Positions 35,455 to 46,844 of a DNA stretch of 64,000 nucleotides are shown here, in pieces. Position 1 is the stretch's first letter. Each line of letters opens with the position of its first letter. The stretch is from Trifolium pratense (taxonomy: Eukaryota; Streptophyta; Magnoliopsida; Fabales; Fabaceae), in NCBI RefSeq assembly GCF_020283565.1, contig NC_060061.1, forward strand, positions 39,469,362-39,533,361. The letters are read 5' to 3'. The notes below the pieces were generated by a model that did no database searches, was not told where the DNA came from, and saw only the letters and a program-made list of their open reading frames with translations. Both the position numbers and the translations under genes were made by a program.

Positions 35455-36163
35455 TTACTGAGATGTAACTTCTAATCCGAAAATCATTCCAGCATGATTT
35501 GTAGCTTCGTTGTTTCTGAAATATATGGGTATCATCTTTTGAAAAGTCTGCCACGTTAGCAGACTATCAGACGCGGCTTGGTGGGATTTTCCAGCGATTC
35601 GGCCAACCTTAAGAGTACTAGCAACACATTCGAGACCTCCATATAGTCCATTGCAATAACGGATCATATGTTTCATATCATATACACTCCTTCCAAATAG
35701 GAATCTCAACACACGCGAAAAACCTTCCAAGCTATCCGGAAGATTACTCCGTGTTAGTATCTTCACAAGATATGCAAAATCGTAGGTGCCGTGAAATGTC
35801 ACCCACGTCACTCTTTCATTGCAGACAAGCCCAGACCTGAGCATCAACTCAGAAAAGTGGAACCAACTCACACCGTGAATGACGTTGTAGTTGAAATCAA
35901 TACCTTGACGTCGGAGAAGATCAATGGAATCTTTGTTGTGGGGGTCGCGCTTGACGTCAAAATCACGAAAATTAAAGCTCATAAGGTTGAAGGTGACGGC
36001 GATCGACTTTAGATGGATAAATGACGCCGGGGAATTCTGTATCCATCGAAACAAACCGATACCTATCGACAACATGATGTATGAGATCAAACTCAGCTTC
36101 TATATTATATGCCCAAACACGACGGATTACGACCGGTTTCGAATCTTTCTTCAATGTCGTCAT
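35455..36163 (-). pseudogene. CAF1/POP2 deadenylase pseudogene with internal deletion
   Basis: CAF1 is the DEDD-family exonuclease of the CCR4-NOT complex that shortens mRNA poly(A) tails. From ATG 36,163 on the minus strand: [17 protein letters not shown], then [20 protein letters not shown] with the catalytic D-x-E. The frame then breaks near 35,990-36,005. About 40-45 residues of the normal protein (the segment with NVDxLKLIQxGLT) are missing. The other frame continues [35 protein letters not shown] (second catalytic D) and SDSLLTWQTFQKM (third). It ends normally at 35,455. Being intronless is normal for plant CAF1. The frameshift and deletion make it a pseudogene. Confidence 0.88.
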
Positions 36164-36730
36164 CTGAAATTTCTTGATGATCAAAGTGTGATCTTAATAA
36201 AACTCTGAATGAAAAAGAAATAAGCAAGAGAGAACGTTTGTTTAATGTTTGAATTCGAAAGAAACTGCATACATGACTAAGGTAAACCTCTCGCTATATA
36301 TACTAAGATAAGATTTAGTTTAGCATTTATGATAAAAAAAAGATTTGATTGTATTCAGTAAGAAAAGATTTGGTTAATCTTCAGAAGAAAAAAAAGATTT
36401 AATATTTTACTACTACTACCGAATCTTAAATAAAAAGATTTAATATCTTTTTTTTACTTGTTGATAAAGTAATATCTCATTTTTTTTTATTACAAGTATT
36501 ATCTCATTTATTAGTACCAAAAATTTTTTATCTCATTTATTTTTATTTTTTGATAAGATTATCTCATTAATTGTACGATTTTCTCAAATGAAATTGATTG
36601 AATTACTGCTATTAATTCATCTTTGTACCATAGATTTCTTAATTTTTTTTTTATGAAAGTGAATTTTTGAAAAAAGAATTGAATTTTTAAATGATTTAAT
36701 AAAAAAAACAGAAAAACTGTATTTTAAAAA
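36164..36730. other. AT-rich spacer, nothing recognised
   Basis: Simple T-rich and A-rich sequence between the CAF1 pseudogene and the minisatellite. No gene. Confidence 0.5.
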
Positions 36731-36732
36731 AA

Positions 36733-38390
36733 GTCAACGTCGGAGCTCTGAAATTGGACAAAAATCCTAAAATCGGCCGAAAACCCTAAAATCGACTCTA
36801 AACCCGACTGGAACCCAAACATCAGTAGAAAAATCTAAAATCGACTCTAAACCCAAAAATTTGGCCAAATATCTAAAATCGGCCAAAAACCCTAAAAACG
36901 ACTATATACCCTAAAATCGGGCGGAAAAAGCTAAAATCGGCCGAAAACCCAAAAATCGGCGGGAAAAACTTAAAATCGGCCAAAAACCATTAAATCAACT
37001 ATATACCATAAAATCGGCCGAAAACCCAAAAAATCTGTCGAAAAACCTAAACTCGACCCTAAACCCAAAAAATTGGCCGAAAAATCTGCCAAAAACCCTA
37101 AAAACGACTTAACACCCTAAAATCAGTTGTAAACCAAAAAAATCGGCCGGTAAAACCTAAAATCGGCTGAAAAACCTAAAATCGACCAAAAACCCTAAAA
37201 AAGACTATACACCATAAAATCGGACGAAAACCGAAATAATCGGCTGGGAAAACCTAAAATCGGCTGAAAACCCAAAAAATCGGCCGAAAAACCTAAAATC
37301 AGCCAAAAACCCTAAAATCAACTATAAACAATAAAATCATCCAAAAACCTAAAAAATCAGCCGAAAAACCTAAAAGCGGACAAAAACCATAAAATCGACT
37401 ATAAACCAAAAAATCGACTGAAAACCCAAAAATTGATTATATGGTTTCCTGTCAATTTTAGGGTTTTTCGGCCGATTTTTTGTCAACGTCGGAGCTCTGA
37501 AATTGGTAAAAAATCCTAAAATCGGCCGAAAACCCTAAAATCGACTCTAAACCCGACTAGAACCCAAACATCAGTAGAAAAATCTAAAATCGACCCTAAA
37601 CCCAAAAATTTGGCCAAATATCTAAAATCGGCCAAAATCCTTAAAAACGACTATACAACCTAAAATCGGCCGGAAAAACCTAAAATCGGCCGAAAACCCT
37701 AAAATCGACAAAAAACCCTAAAATCATTTATAAACAATAAAATTGGCCGAAAACCCAAAAAATTAGCCAAAAACCATAAAATTGACTATAACAAAAAAAA
37801 TCGGCCGAAAACCCAAAAATTGGCCGGAAAAACCTAAAATCTGCCAAAAACCATAAAATCAACTATATACCATAAAATCGGTCGAAAACCCAAAAAATCT
37901 GTCGAAAAACCTAAACTCGACCCTAAACCCAAAAAATTGGCCGAAAAATCTGCTAAAAACCCTAAAAACGACCTAACACCCTAAAATCGGCTGAAAACCG
38001 AAAAACTCGTTCGGAAAATCCTAAAATCGGCCGAAAAACCTAATATCGACCAAAAACCCTAAAAAAGACTATACACCATAAAATCGGCCGAAAACCGAAA
38101 TAATCAGCCGGAAAAACCTAAAATCGGCCGAAAACCCAAAAAATTGACCGAAAAACCAAAAATCGGCCAAAAACCCTAAAATCGACTATAAACCATAAAA
38201 TCATCCAAAAACCTAAAAAATCGGCCGAAAAACCTAAAAGCGGATAAAAACCATAAAATCGACTATAAATCAAAAAATCGCTCGAAAATCCTAAAATTGA
38301 TTAAAGGGTTTCCTGGCCAATTTTAGGGTTTTTGGCCGATTTTATGTTTTTCGGCCGATTTTTTGGGTTTAGGGTCGATTTTATTAAGAT
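36733..38390 (+). repeat. AAAATCGGCCGAAAACCCT minisatellite in a two-unit higher-order repeat
   Basis: Short monomers of about 18-20 bp (AAAATCGGCCGAAAACCCT and variants with AAATCGACTCTAAACCC) fill 1.65 kb. A higher-order unit of 749 bp starts at 36,733 (GTCAACGTCGGAGCTCTGAA) and again at 37,482. Each unit ends with a short stretch in inverse orientation (TTTTAGGGTTTTTCGGCCG). Many monomers contain CCCTAAA, the plant telomere heptamer, but never in perfect tandem. Confidence 0.92.
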
Positions 38391-38664
38391 AAATAAAATT
38401 AAACGAATGAAATTCAATTACATTACTAAAAAAAAGAATTTTACGATTGAAGGAATTTAACCACTTTATCTAAATAATAAAATTTAAAAAAATCAAGGGA
38501 ATTCAAAGAGATAGATAGAACTAAAAGAGAGTAAATTCGATTTTAATGAAGTGGCAATACAATGCTTAAATAAAGTTGGCACATACTCGTAATAAGATAA
38601 CTATATCAACTATACAAATACAACTGGTAACTAACTTATGGAATACACATAAAATATCTCTTTT

Positions 38665-38735
38665 TTTTTTTTGTTTACAATGAGCTGGGGATCGAACCCA
38701 GAACCTATAACATACTACCCAAATAAGATATTTGA
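38665..38735 (-). repeat. SINE-like unit (copy 2)
   Basis: The reverse complement reads GGGTAGTATGTTATAGGTTC then GGGTTCGATCCCCAGCTC and CATTGTAAACAAAAAAAA, the same core as 18,385-18,465. Opposite orientation. Confidence 0.5.
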
Positions 38736-40010
38736 AAAGTTAACAAAACCAACTTAATTTAAAAAACACGGAGCTTTTGGCTATAGATGTTGTTCGAATC
38801 TCGTAGATAGACATATTACATATTTTTCCCTCAATATTTTTCTTAAAATAAAAAGTATAGTGTTTTTTTTTTTTTTTGACAAATAAAAAAAAGTATAGTG
38901 TTGAAAACACAATATATATATATATATAAAAGTAACTTTAAAAAAAAAAAACTTTATTGTAGTTCCCGCTTTTTATTTTTATTTTAGACAGCATTTCCTG
39001 CTACCGCTAAAGTTGATTACCCTATCTAAGAAAACCTCAATAGTAAAAAAAACAAAAAAGCACAATCACCAAAATAGGAACGGTTTCCATGTTATGTTAA
39101 CTCGTACTTACACATAGTAACCACGCTAAACCCAACACGTTGCCCCAGCGCCACCGCTACCACCGCGCCGACCAACTCTTCAGCCACCGTTACCACCGCG
39201 CCGACCAACTCGATTACGTCAGAATTCAGGTACGTTAATGGCTTTTCACTCTTTAATTTGTACTGTTTTCTGTGATCTCTGCATTAAAGTCAGAATCCAA
39301 TTCCAAACCCACTATTCCCGTTACCGCAAACATTGACTATTTTTGCTATCTAATTCTCGTTGTAACCCACTTTTGCATTAGCTGTTCAAGTAAAATCAGG
39401 ACAACCTGTAAGAACTTAGAAATGATAGATATCATATTTGTTTGTTTCAATTATTTGTTTCACTAATTTCAATTGTTTAATAGGTGAAGTCATAAGGTGT
39501 TTGTGAAAATGCCTCAATGAGATAGATAGATATAACTGTATCTATTTTTGTTAGAGTTAGAATGATGGGACTTTTGTTAAATATAGTTGTTATAGCTTTC
39601 ATGTTTAAACCTTCATCCTACAACTTTATGGTTCTTAATTTCTTGCACCGTCTAAAACTAGAAGAATCTGATTTTTCTACTCTATTGATATAGTGCATAA
39701 TGGATTGATAATATTATTATTATTGATAATTTTGATATACTTGCAGTTTTTTTTTTTTTTTGACTAATTGCAGTTGTTATAAGCATATGAATATTTTATA
39801 TGCTAGTTCTAAAGATGACTATTTTTATAAGTTATTGATGTTATTTACAATTTAAAAGAGTATTATTCGTTTTAAATTTTTTATATTTCTTTTATTAACG
39901 GGTCTAGTTTTAATATTCATAGTCGGGCCTCCGGATTTTCGGGGCTGGCCATGGTGATAACTTGCTGATCGGGTATGTTTTTGTCTTAGAAAGTATGTAC
40001 ATTTCTAGCT

Positions 40011-40136
40011 AGCCAAGCAGAAGAGCTCGGAGAATCAGACGATGCAAGTGACTTTGATACTGATGATGATTACGAAGATGAATCTTCTATATATGAGGAT
40101 GATTATGTAGAGAATGTAGACTCTGACTCAGAATAA
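40011..40136 (+). pseudogene. Candidate acidic C-terminal exon fragment
   Basis: After an acceptor-like TTTCTAG, an open frame encodes SQAEELGESDDASDFDTDDD then YEDESSIYEDDYVENVDSDSE and a stop at 40,134. The composition is too regular for chance AT-rich DNA and resembles the acidic tail of a nuclear or chaperone-type protein. I cannot identify the parent gene or an upstream exon. It may be another captured fragment. Confidence 0.3.
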
Positions 40137-40929
40137 AAAGATTTTTTTAGTACTATTGCTTATGTAATATATTTTGCTTGATTTCTATTTTTTTATCTAA
40201 TTACATAATTGAATTTTATCATAGAATCAAAGGGAGAAGGGTCGAAATCTTCCGGAGAGGAACTATGTCATTTGCATATCTTGCATCATTTTTACCTAAT
40301 TTGGAAGAGAAGTAGAAGGATTTGAAAAACAAGGAAAGTAAAATCTTCCTTAACAAACTCCCACTTATTTATATAATTTGGAGGAAAAATCAACGCACAA
40401 GAATTAAACAGAAATCAAACCTCGAATCCAACGACCTAGATGATAACTTCGGAATTTTTTGTTTTAAACAGCATATATTAAATAGGTAAATATACAAAAA
40501 TGTACCAAAAAAAAAACACACAAAAAAAATAGAGTTTGGCAAAGGAAAGGTTCGAATTGGGGACCTCTGTCAAGCATCATCAAACATAAATGAACACAAA
40601 CCACTGGACTATGAACTTATTCATTTTGTTTCCTGCATTTAATTACTATTATTATATGGTAAATTTCTGTAACCAACTAATGCATTATATTTAAATTTTT
40701 AATCATTTAATTATGTGCATTAAAATTAATTGGTAATTGTTTAGTTTATGCAATTGAATATTCTTAACTAAATTTAATTTGATTAGAGAGTAGCTGCACC
40801 CTATCTTTAATTAAGTAAAATTATTATTTATTTATTTTTTACAAAAGTAAAATTATATATTGAAAGTTTAAATTTATGTTAGTGACATTGGTGGTAATTA
40901 ATAACATTAAGACAAAAAGATCAAATGGT

Positions 40930-41960
40930 TAAAACTGGTTAATAAAATTCAAAATCTCAAATTAAAATCGGTAGTTTTAGGTAAAGTTGATGACCCTTTC
41001 ATTAAAAGTTTAAAACTAGGTTTTCGATGAGATTTCAAACAATCTGTCTATCCATTCAGAGTCCGATCATCAAAATTCTTTTTCTTGTTCCTTTGTCTTT
41101 CCAATTAGGTGATATTGAACGGTCGGATTGATTAAATTCAAAATCTCCATTCAAAATCGATAGTTTTAGGTAAACTTCATGACCATTTCATTAAAACTAG
41201 GTTTCCGATAAGACTGTTATAACAATCTGTCTATCCATTCGAAGTCTGATCATCAAAATTCTTTTTCTCGTTCATTTTTCACACCAATTATGTGATATTG
41301 AATGGTCGGATTGATTAAATTCAAAATCTCCACTCAAAATCGATAGTTTTAGGTAAACTTCATGAACCTTCATTAAAACTAGGTTTTCGATGAGACTGCT
41401 ATAACAATTTGTCTATCCATTCAGAGTACGATCATCAAATTCCTTTTCTCGTTCATTTTTCACACCATTTATGTGATATTGAACGGTCGGATTGATTAAA
41501 TTCAAAATCTCCAATAAAAATCGATAGTTTTAGGTAAACTTCATGAACCTTCATTAAAACTAGGTTTTCGATGAGACTGATATAACAATCCGTGTATCCA
41601 TTCAGAGTCCGATCATCAAAATTCTTTTTATCATTCGTTTGTCTTTCCAATTAGGTGATATTGAACGGTCGGATTGATTAAATTCAAAATCTCCACTCAA
41701 AATCGATAGTTTTAGGTAAACTTCATGCTCCTTTCATTAAAACTAGGTTTTCGATGAGACTGCTATAATTTGTCTATCCATTCGGAGTCCGATCATCAAA
41801 ATTATTTTTTCTCATTCATTTTTCACATCATTTATATGATATTGAACGGTCAGATTGATTAAATTCAAAATTTTCAGTCAAAATCGATAGTTTTATTCAA
41901 ACTTCACGACACTTTCATCAAAACTAGGTTTCTGATGTGACTACTATTACAATCTATCCA
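40930..41960 (+). repeat. Tandem array of about 182-bp units
   Basis: The marker GATATTGAACGGTCGGATTG recurs at 41,111, 41,293 (variant), 41,475, 41,656 and 41,838, a spacing of 181-182. Each unit contains ATCGATAGTTTTAGGTAAAC and TCTATCCATTCAGAGTCCG. About 5.5 diverged units. The length is typical of plant satellite monomers. Confidence 0.9.
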
Positions 41961-42420
41961 AAGAAAAGAGTCTAAGAACAAAATTCTCTTCAAATATGAG
42001 AATAGATTCATATATAATTTGTTTAAACCCTCGTGCATTCTCACGGGTCACTGACTTTTATTAGATATATTCGTCTTATTTTTTCTATCATTTTTTATTG
42101 ACTATTTTGTTATTTTTTTTTGGGATAGAATTGACTATTTTATTCTCATTTCTATATTCCTACCTATGACGTATTTTATTCTTATTTTTAAGCATATAAT
42201 AATTCATTTCTCTTATAAAAAAAAAAATTATTGTATTTATCTTTTTTTTTTAGTGTGATTGTTGAGTTGATCATAATCATCTCTTTTAATTTGTTGCTAT
42301 TTTTATGCATATATATTGTTCTATTTTGTTGTTTTATTCCTATTTTGAAGCATATCATCTTTTTTTTATCTTATATTCTTTATATATATATAAATGTGAC
42401 TGGAGGGAGTAATATTTAGG

Positions 42421-42650
42421 CTTAATTGCACATTTGGTCCCTTATCTTTTAAAAGTTTCAAATGTTCTCTTATCTTTTATTTCGTGTAATACGTTAGTCC
42501 CTCCCGTCAATTTTTTGACTAACGTTGTTAGATGTAGACACGTGGCAAACGTTGATACACTTGGACAGACACGTGGATTTTTTGTCATATCATTTGCCAC
42601 ATCATTTCCTTTTAATTTTTAAATTTAAAATAAAACAAAAACAAAACTGA
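42421..42650. mobile_element. Non-autonomous DNA element end (TTTGGTCCCTTATCTTTT type)
   Basis: GGCTTAATTGCACATTTGGT, repeated TCTTATCTTTT, and two CACGTGG motifs match a common class of legume non-autonomous elements with such ends. I do not find its opposite terminus. Confidence 0.4.
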
Positions 42651-42721
42651 TTTTTTTATTTAAATTTTGTTGTTTTTTGTTTTTAATTTTGTTGGGATTA
42701 AATTGAATCTTTTAATCTATA

Positions 42722-42970
42722 TCTATACTATATATAAAGAAGATACATGAGTTTTGATGTGGACTTTTTATAATAACAACAATACCCTTGATTTTTCTTA
42801 GTAGCAATAAAAATCTTTTATTAACAAACTCACCATAACATAAAACACATCTTATTTTTTTTAGCAGCAAAATTTTTTTATTCACAAACTCAACATAACA
42901 TAAGACATTTTTTTAATTGTACATAAGTTAGACACAGGCAGGCGCGGAACGCGCTTGCCTGGCCCGTTAG
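42722..42970 (+). mobile_element. Helitron-like miniature element
   Basis: It starts TCTATACTATATATAAAG after an A and ends CCCGTTAG before a T. Near the 3' end is a GC-rich hairpin with stem CAGGCGCG/CGCGCTTGCCTG. Helitrons insert between A and T, start TC and have a 3' hairpin. The terminal CTRR is imperfect here. A second, partial copy follows directly (42,971-43,074). Confidence 0.45.
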
Positions 42971-43074
42971 TATAAAGAGAATATATGAGTTTTGGTGTGG
43001 ACTTTTCATAATACCAACAATACCCTTGATTTTTTTAGTATCAACAAAAATCTTTTATTAACAAACTCACCATT

Positions 43075-43735
43075 ACCTCCTCAAGAAATTAGTTCCACAG
43101 CTTTAAACCAGCTACAGGAGTACCAAACTCATGGCTTTGAGCAGCAAATCGAAGATCCTCGAGTGAGAACGAACGCTTGCAACAACGACATCAGCTGGAG
43201 TCCACCGCTTAGGGGCATCCTGAAGATCAATGTGGATGCTCACCTAAGCAGTGATGGCCATTGGTCGACGGGGCTGGTTCTAAGACGGTCGAATGGAAGC
43301 ACCGTCGGGGTTGCAACTAGATTTCACAAAGGGACAGCGGACATTGTTACTGGTGAAGCTATGGGTTTAATGGATGCTATAGAGTGGATCGAAAAGATGG
43401 GGAGCAGAGTGTGATCTTTGAATTAGACTCGCAAGTTATTGTTAAAGCTGTTAAGGGACAAGATGATATTTGCAAGAGCTGGGGAAGAGTAGTGCGGCGC
43501 TGCATGCATTTCCTAAAGGAAAACCCTAGATTAGACATTAGATGGGTTCAAAGAAAGGCAAACCAAGCTGCTCATGAAATGGCTAAATGGGCCAAAATTG
43601 AGCCCTATAAGAAATGGACCACTAACATCCCCTATTGTGTTTGGCTTGTTATCCAAAAATATAAAGGCAGTGTAATTTCTATTCAAGTTGAATAAAATTG
43701 CTTTTTTTTCCCCCTCAAAAAAATAAAATAATAAG
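43075..43735 (+). pseudogene. LINE RNase H domain fragment (B1 copy)
   Basis: Two overlapping frames joined by one frameshift near 43,405 encode an RNase H-like domain of a plant LINE: SWSPPLRGILKINVDAHLS, GEAMGLMDAIEWIEKMGSRV, then FELDSQVIVKAVKGQDD and RWVQRKANQAAHEMAKWAK. The catalytic region keeps the first Asp (NVDAH), Glu (GEAMG) and Asp (ELDSQ). An A-rich tail follows at 43,716. It is inserted into the partial Helitron-like copy, with CTCACCATT left and CTCACATT right as probable target duplication. 5'-truncated, so dead. Confidence 0.75.
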
Positions 43736-43998
43736 GCTCACATTTTTTTTTAGCAGCATAAAATAATAAGATTGGTAAGGTTTTTATGTGGCCTATTCTT
43801 TTAGTGTGCTAAAGGGACAAACACAATTAAATAATGATTCTTAATGCTTATAAAAAAAATAAATAATGATTCTTAATTTTAGAATGAATTGTTTACAACT
43901 TCTTAAGCGCTGAAATCTTTTTATCAGTGTGACGAGAGGACGAGCTTTCTAAATTATAAAGTGATCAAATCTCGTGTTACATTGCAAAGGGGAGAAAC

Positions 43999-44301
43999 AT
44001 GGCTGAATCAGTGAAGTTTATTTATGTTATGATTATTTTTCTTTCCATATTTCTTGTCGCAAATGCGAACAAATGGGCTGAATTTTTGCGTAAGTCTTTC
44101 TTTTATTCTTTTAAAATTTCTTTCTTTTCATCATACTTAATATTTTATCTCATTTTATTCTCTTTTTTCATGACAGATATTTATAGATGTTTTACTGCTG
44201 TCGATTGTCCACTAGATATATGTATCGCTGGTAAGATACCGGACTGTAAGTTCAACCTTTGTAAATGTGTTACAGCGCCGGTGGTGGAACCAGAAGTTTA
44301 G
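43999..44301 (+). CDS. NCR-type six-cysteine secreted peptide (NCR-a, B1 copy)
   Basis: Two exons, 43,999-44,089 and 44,177-44,301, with a GT-AG phase-1 intron of 87 bp, give 71 residues. Exon 1 encodes the signal peptide MAESVKFIYVMIIFLSIFLV and ends soon after it, the standard NCR gene plan. The mature part holds six cysteines in the pattern C-x5-C-x4-C-x7-C-x4-C-x-C (RCFTAVDCPLDIC, DCKFNLCKC). It ends in the acidic tail VVEPEV. In IRLC legumes such peptides are made in infected nodule cells, cleaved by the nodule signal peptidase and delivered to bacteroids, where they control differentiation; that role is inferred from the family. The translated sequence, including the intron, is identical to the B3 copy at 61,762-62,064. 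Confidence 0.92.
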   Translation: MAESVKFIYVMIIFLSIFLVANANKWAEFLRKSFFYSFKISFFSSYLIFYLILFSFFMTDIYRCFTAVDCPLDICIAGKIPDCKFNLCKCVTAPVVEPEV

Positions 44302-44469
44302 TGTTAAATCCCATGAGTACACAAATTAATAATACTCTTGTTATTTAGTTATATTTTGTTGGCACCCAATAATTTGATTTATTTTCTTCTTTTTATTTAT
44401 TTCAAGAACCTTGCATTTCGCCATATTATTTAACCTTGCATTTATTAATATGATTTTAATCGAATTCAT

Positions 44470-44750
44470 AACAATTGACGTCTACCGTGGGCCAATCGTA
44501 ACAATTTTGAAGTGAGCACCATGAGATATAGAGGACTTTCCGGAGACAATTTTGAATTGTGGAAAGTTAAGATAAAAGCAATTTTAATGTTCGAGATGAT
44601 AGATAAAACATGGAGTGTTGTTATCCGGTGCCTCAGAGATAAAGAAGGTCAGCATGGAGAGACGGTAGTAATAATACTCGACATCACCCTAGAGTGTTCT
44701 TTACAAAATCAATTATTCTCATCGCAGACCCAAACATATACATAGAGTAT
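44470..44750 (+). pseudogene. Ty1/copia gag N-terminal fragment (B1 copy)
   Basis: From ATG 44,521 the frame reads MRYRGLSGDNFELWKVKIKA then ILMFEMIDKTWSVV, matching the start of copia Gag proteins (usually LxGDNFxLWKxKMEAIL). It degenerates after about 60 residues. Upstream ACGTCTACCGTGGGCC resembles the start of a retroelement internal region. No LTR, protease or RT adjoin. Confidence 0.6.
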
Positions 44751-46021
44751 CTTAATTAAGTTTCGGCAAAAAAAATATTTGTATAAAAGCGAAAATTAAT
44801 ATTGTACACATGAATAAATATAATGTTAACGAATACAGATAGTACGGTACAGAAAAACACAGCACAATGTTTAATGTATTGACCAAACTTTATCTTGTAT
44901 AACATTGAATGGATAAAAAGTTATTTTGATATTTTAAACAAATTGTGCATGAGACAAATGTAATTTAGTGGGAGACTAAAATTCCAGTTTTTGTCTAATT
45001 CATTGGCCCCAATTTATCGAGAAATAATTTTAAAATCAAACATAATACAACTAAAGTTGTTCCATACAATCTTTTATTCTATAACAGATCAAAAAGGCAC
45101 TTTTAGAATTGTTTTAAAATTGATTTTTCATAGCAAAAATTGGAATTTGAAATATACCTTCATGATGATATCTATAATTCTAGGATTTTTATTTTATCAA
45201 ATCTTTTCTACAAAATATAACCAAATCAAATCCCCTCAAAATGTCTCGTTTTTTGCATTTTTTCACAAATTAATTCAAACTGTTTTGCATCATCTTTTGC
45301 GTTTTCGTTGGGTTTATATGTTTGTAACATTAAAAAAGTACAAGTGAGTTTGTGTAGAACAAGATGATTTAATTGCTCTTTTGGTAGCATTAATATTGGT
45401 GTCAATTTTTTAGCACCAGAAATTACTTCATGTGCTTGTTGTCATCATGACAGCAACTTGGCTTAAGATGCATCTATTGGTTTAAAATACAGAGAAAAAG
45501 GAAAGTGGAAGGAATCAGGTTTTTCTTAGCAATTTTTGGGCTTTTGAGCACCACAGTGTTTTTTTTTTTTTTACTTATTTTGTATTTATGTTATATTCTT
45601 TCTATATTTTTATTTTATTTTTTTTAGTAAAATTATAATAAATGATATAAAACTTGCAACGTGGTTAAAAGTAATAAGAATATATTAGTAATTTAGGTGG
45701 TAATCAATTTTAATAATATATTAGTAATAGACAATAATACTTTGCACTTGCGGCCTATCAGTGTGACTCTATTCTTGAGTTAGAGATTAATTTGTTACAC
45801 ACTAGACCTTCTTAATTAAATATAATAGCTTGGGTGCAAAATTTAAGAATTAGATGGAAGTAAAACTTGAACATCGTAAAATTATTAGTTCCATAATACA
45901 TAGGTTCCATAAGGTAGAGAATCATAACACGTTTATGAACGTGGTAAAAAAACACAAGAAAAAAGGATTTAAATTGTGTCTTAGTCATTTTATTGGGCAA
46001 AAACAATAATTAAATGATACT

Positions 46022-46150
46022 GATCCCTCCCTCCCAAAATATAAGGAAAAATTGGTCAAACAAAGTTGATGTATTTGGTTAAAAATTTAAACTAAATACA
46101 TCAACTTTGTTTGACCAATTTTCCCTTATATTTTAGGACAGAATGAGTAG
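46022..46150. mobile_element. Stowaway-like MITE downstream of NCR-b (B1 copy)
   Basis: A short palindromic element with CTCCCTCCCAAAATATAAG at one end and its inverse at the other, and a central GTTGATGTATTT stem. TA borders fit a Tc1/Mariner (Stowaway) MITE. Equivalent copies are at 52,890-53,021 and 59,918-60,046. Confidence 0.75.
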
Positions 46151-46151
46151 T

Positions 46152-46486
46152 TTATGAGATCAGGAATAAGGACATCTCTCCTGAACATACACAGACGGGA
46201 TCAGGAAAAAGCAAAGTGTTAAACGCATGACACTTCACTTCCATAGCACCAGCACATGTAGATATTTCATTTGGACAATCAGAAACGTGAGTACACTTAA
46301 TCAACGCTGCAATGAAAATGAGAATAAAAAAATAATGTTATTAAAATGGGCTAAAATATTTTGTAGGATGTAACTACGAAAATTTGAATATGATAAAAAA
46401 AATGGCATACCATCAACGTTCATTGCAATAAGAAATAGGGAAAAAAAGATAATTATAACATAAACAAACTTAATAGCTTCAGCCAT
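46152..46486 (-). CDS. NCR-type six-cysteine secreted peptide (NCR-b, B1 copy)
   Basis: Minus strand, exons 46,411-46,486 and 46,152-46,306, phase-1 intron of 104 bp, 76 residues. Signal peptide MAEAIKFVYVIIIFFSLFLI, then after NVDA the mature peptide with C-x5-C-x6-C-x7-C-x12-C-x-C (KCTHVSDCPNEISTC, EVKCHAFN, VCVC) and tail SLFLIS. The exon plan and cysteine spacing are those of the NCR family, which acts in the symbiosome. By eye the coding sequence matches the B2 copy at 52,553-52,887 exactly, but it lies in opposite orientation as part of a palindrome. NCR-a lies about 1.9 kb away on the other strand. Confidence 0.9.
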
Positions 46487-46844
46487 ATTTTCTTCCCTTT
46501 GCGTGTTAGAAATAGAATTTCGTTTTTTCACTTTATAATTTATTATGAAGTTTATCTTCTCCTTACATACATTATATAGTTTTTAGTGCTTAAGTACACG
46601 TGTTATTTACCGCTTTAGCGCACTTGGTAAAAATGTCACATAAAAACATAAAAAATTACAAAAGAGGAATAATCTTGTTGGATATCTCATGTAAGGAATT
46701 ACATGTCTCTTAAGTACATCAAAGTGTTGTTTGACCCATTACCATTATAAAATTAATTTTAAAAAAAATCTATCTACTAGACTACTACTACTACTCTTAC
46801 TGCTACCGATATTACTCCTACTGTTACCGCTATTTAGGAAGCAC

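Larger units (their letters stand above)
38391..40929. other. Mostly unassigned DNA
   Basis: Contains a SINE-like copy (38,665-38,735), a proline-rich-coding C-rich patch at 39,125-39,230 (repeated CCACCGCGCCGACCAACTC), an acidic-tail exon candidate (40,011-40,136) and a SINE-like unit near 40,540-40,625. No complete gene could be assembled. Confidence 0.45.

Noticed and set aside
36733..38390. Interstitial telomere
   Set aside because: CCCTAAA motifs are separated by other sequence and never form perfect tandem heptamers.
44991..45347. 118-residue frame repeated at 53,692-54,048 and 60,716-61,072
   Set aside because: It opens with TTG, has no domain or gene structure, and is conserved only because the whole B block is duplicated.
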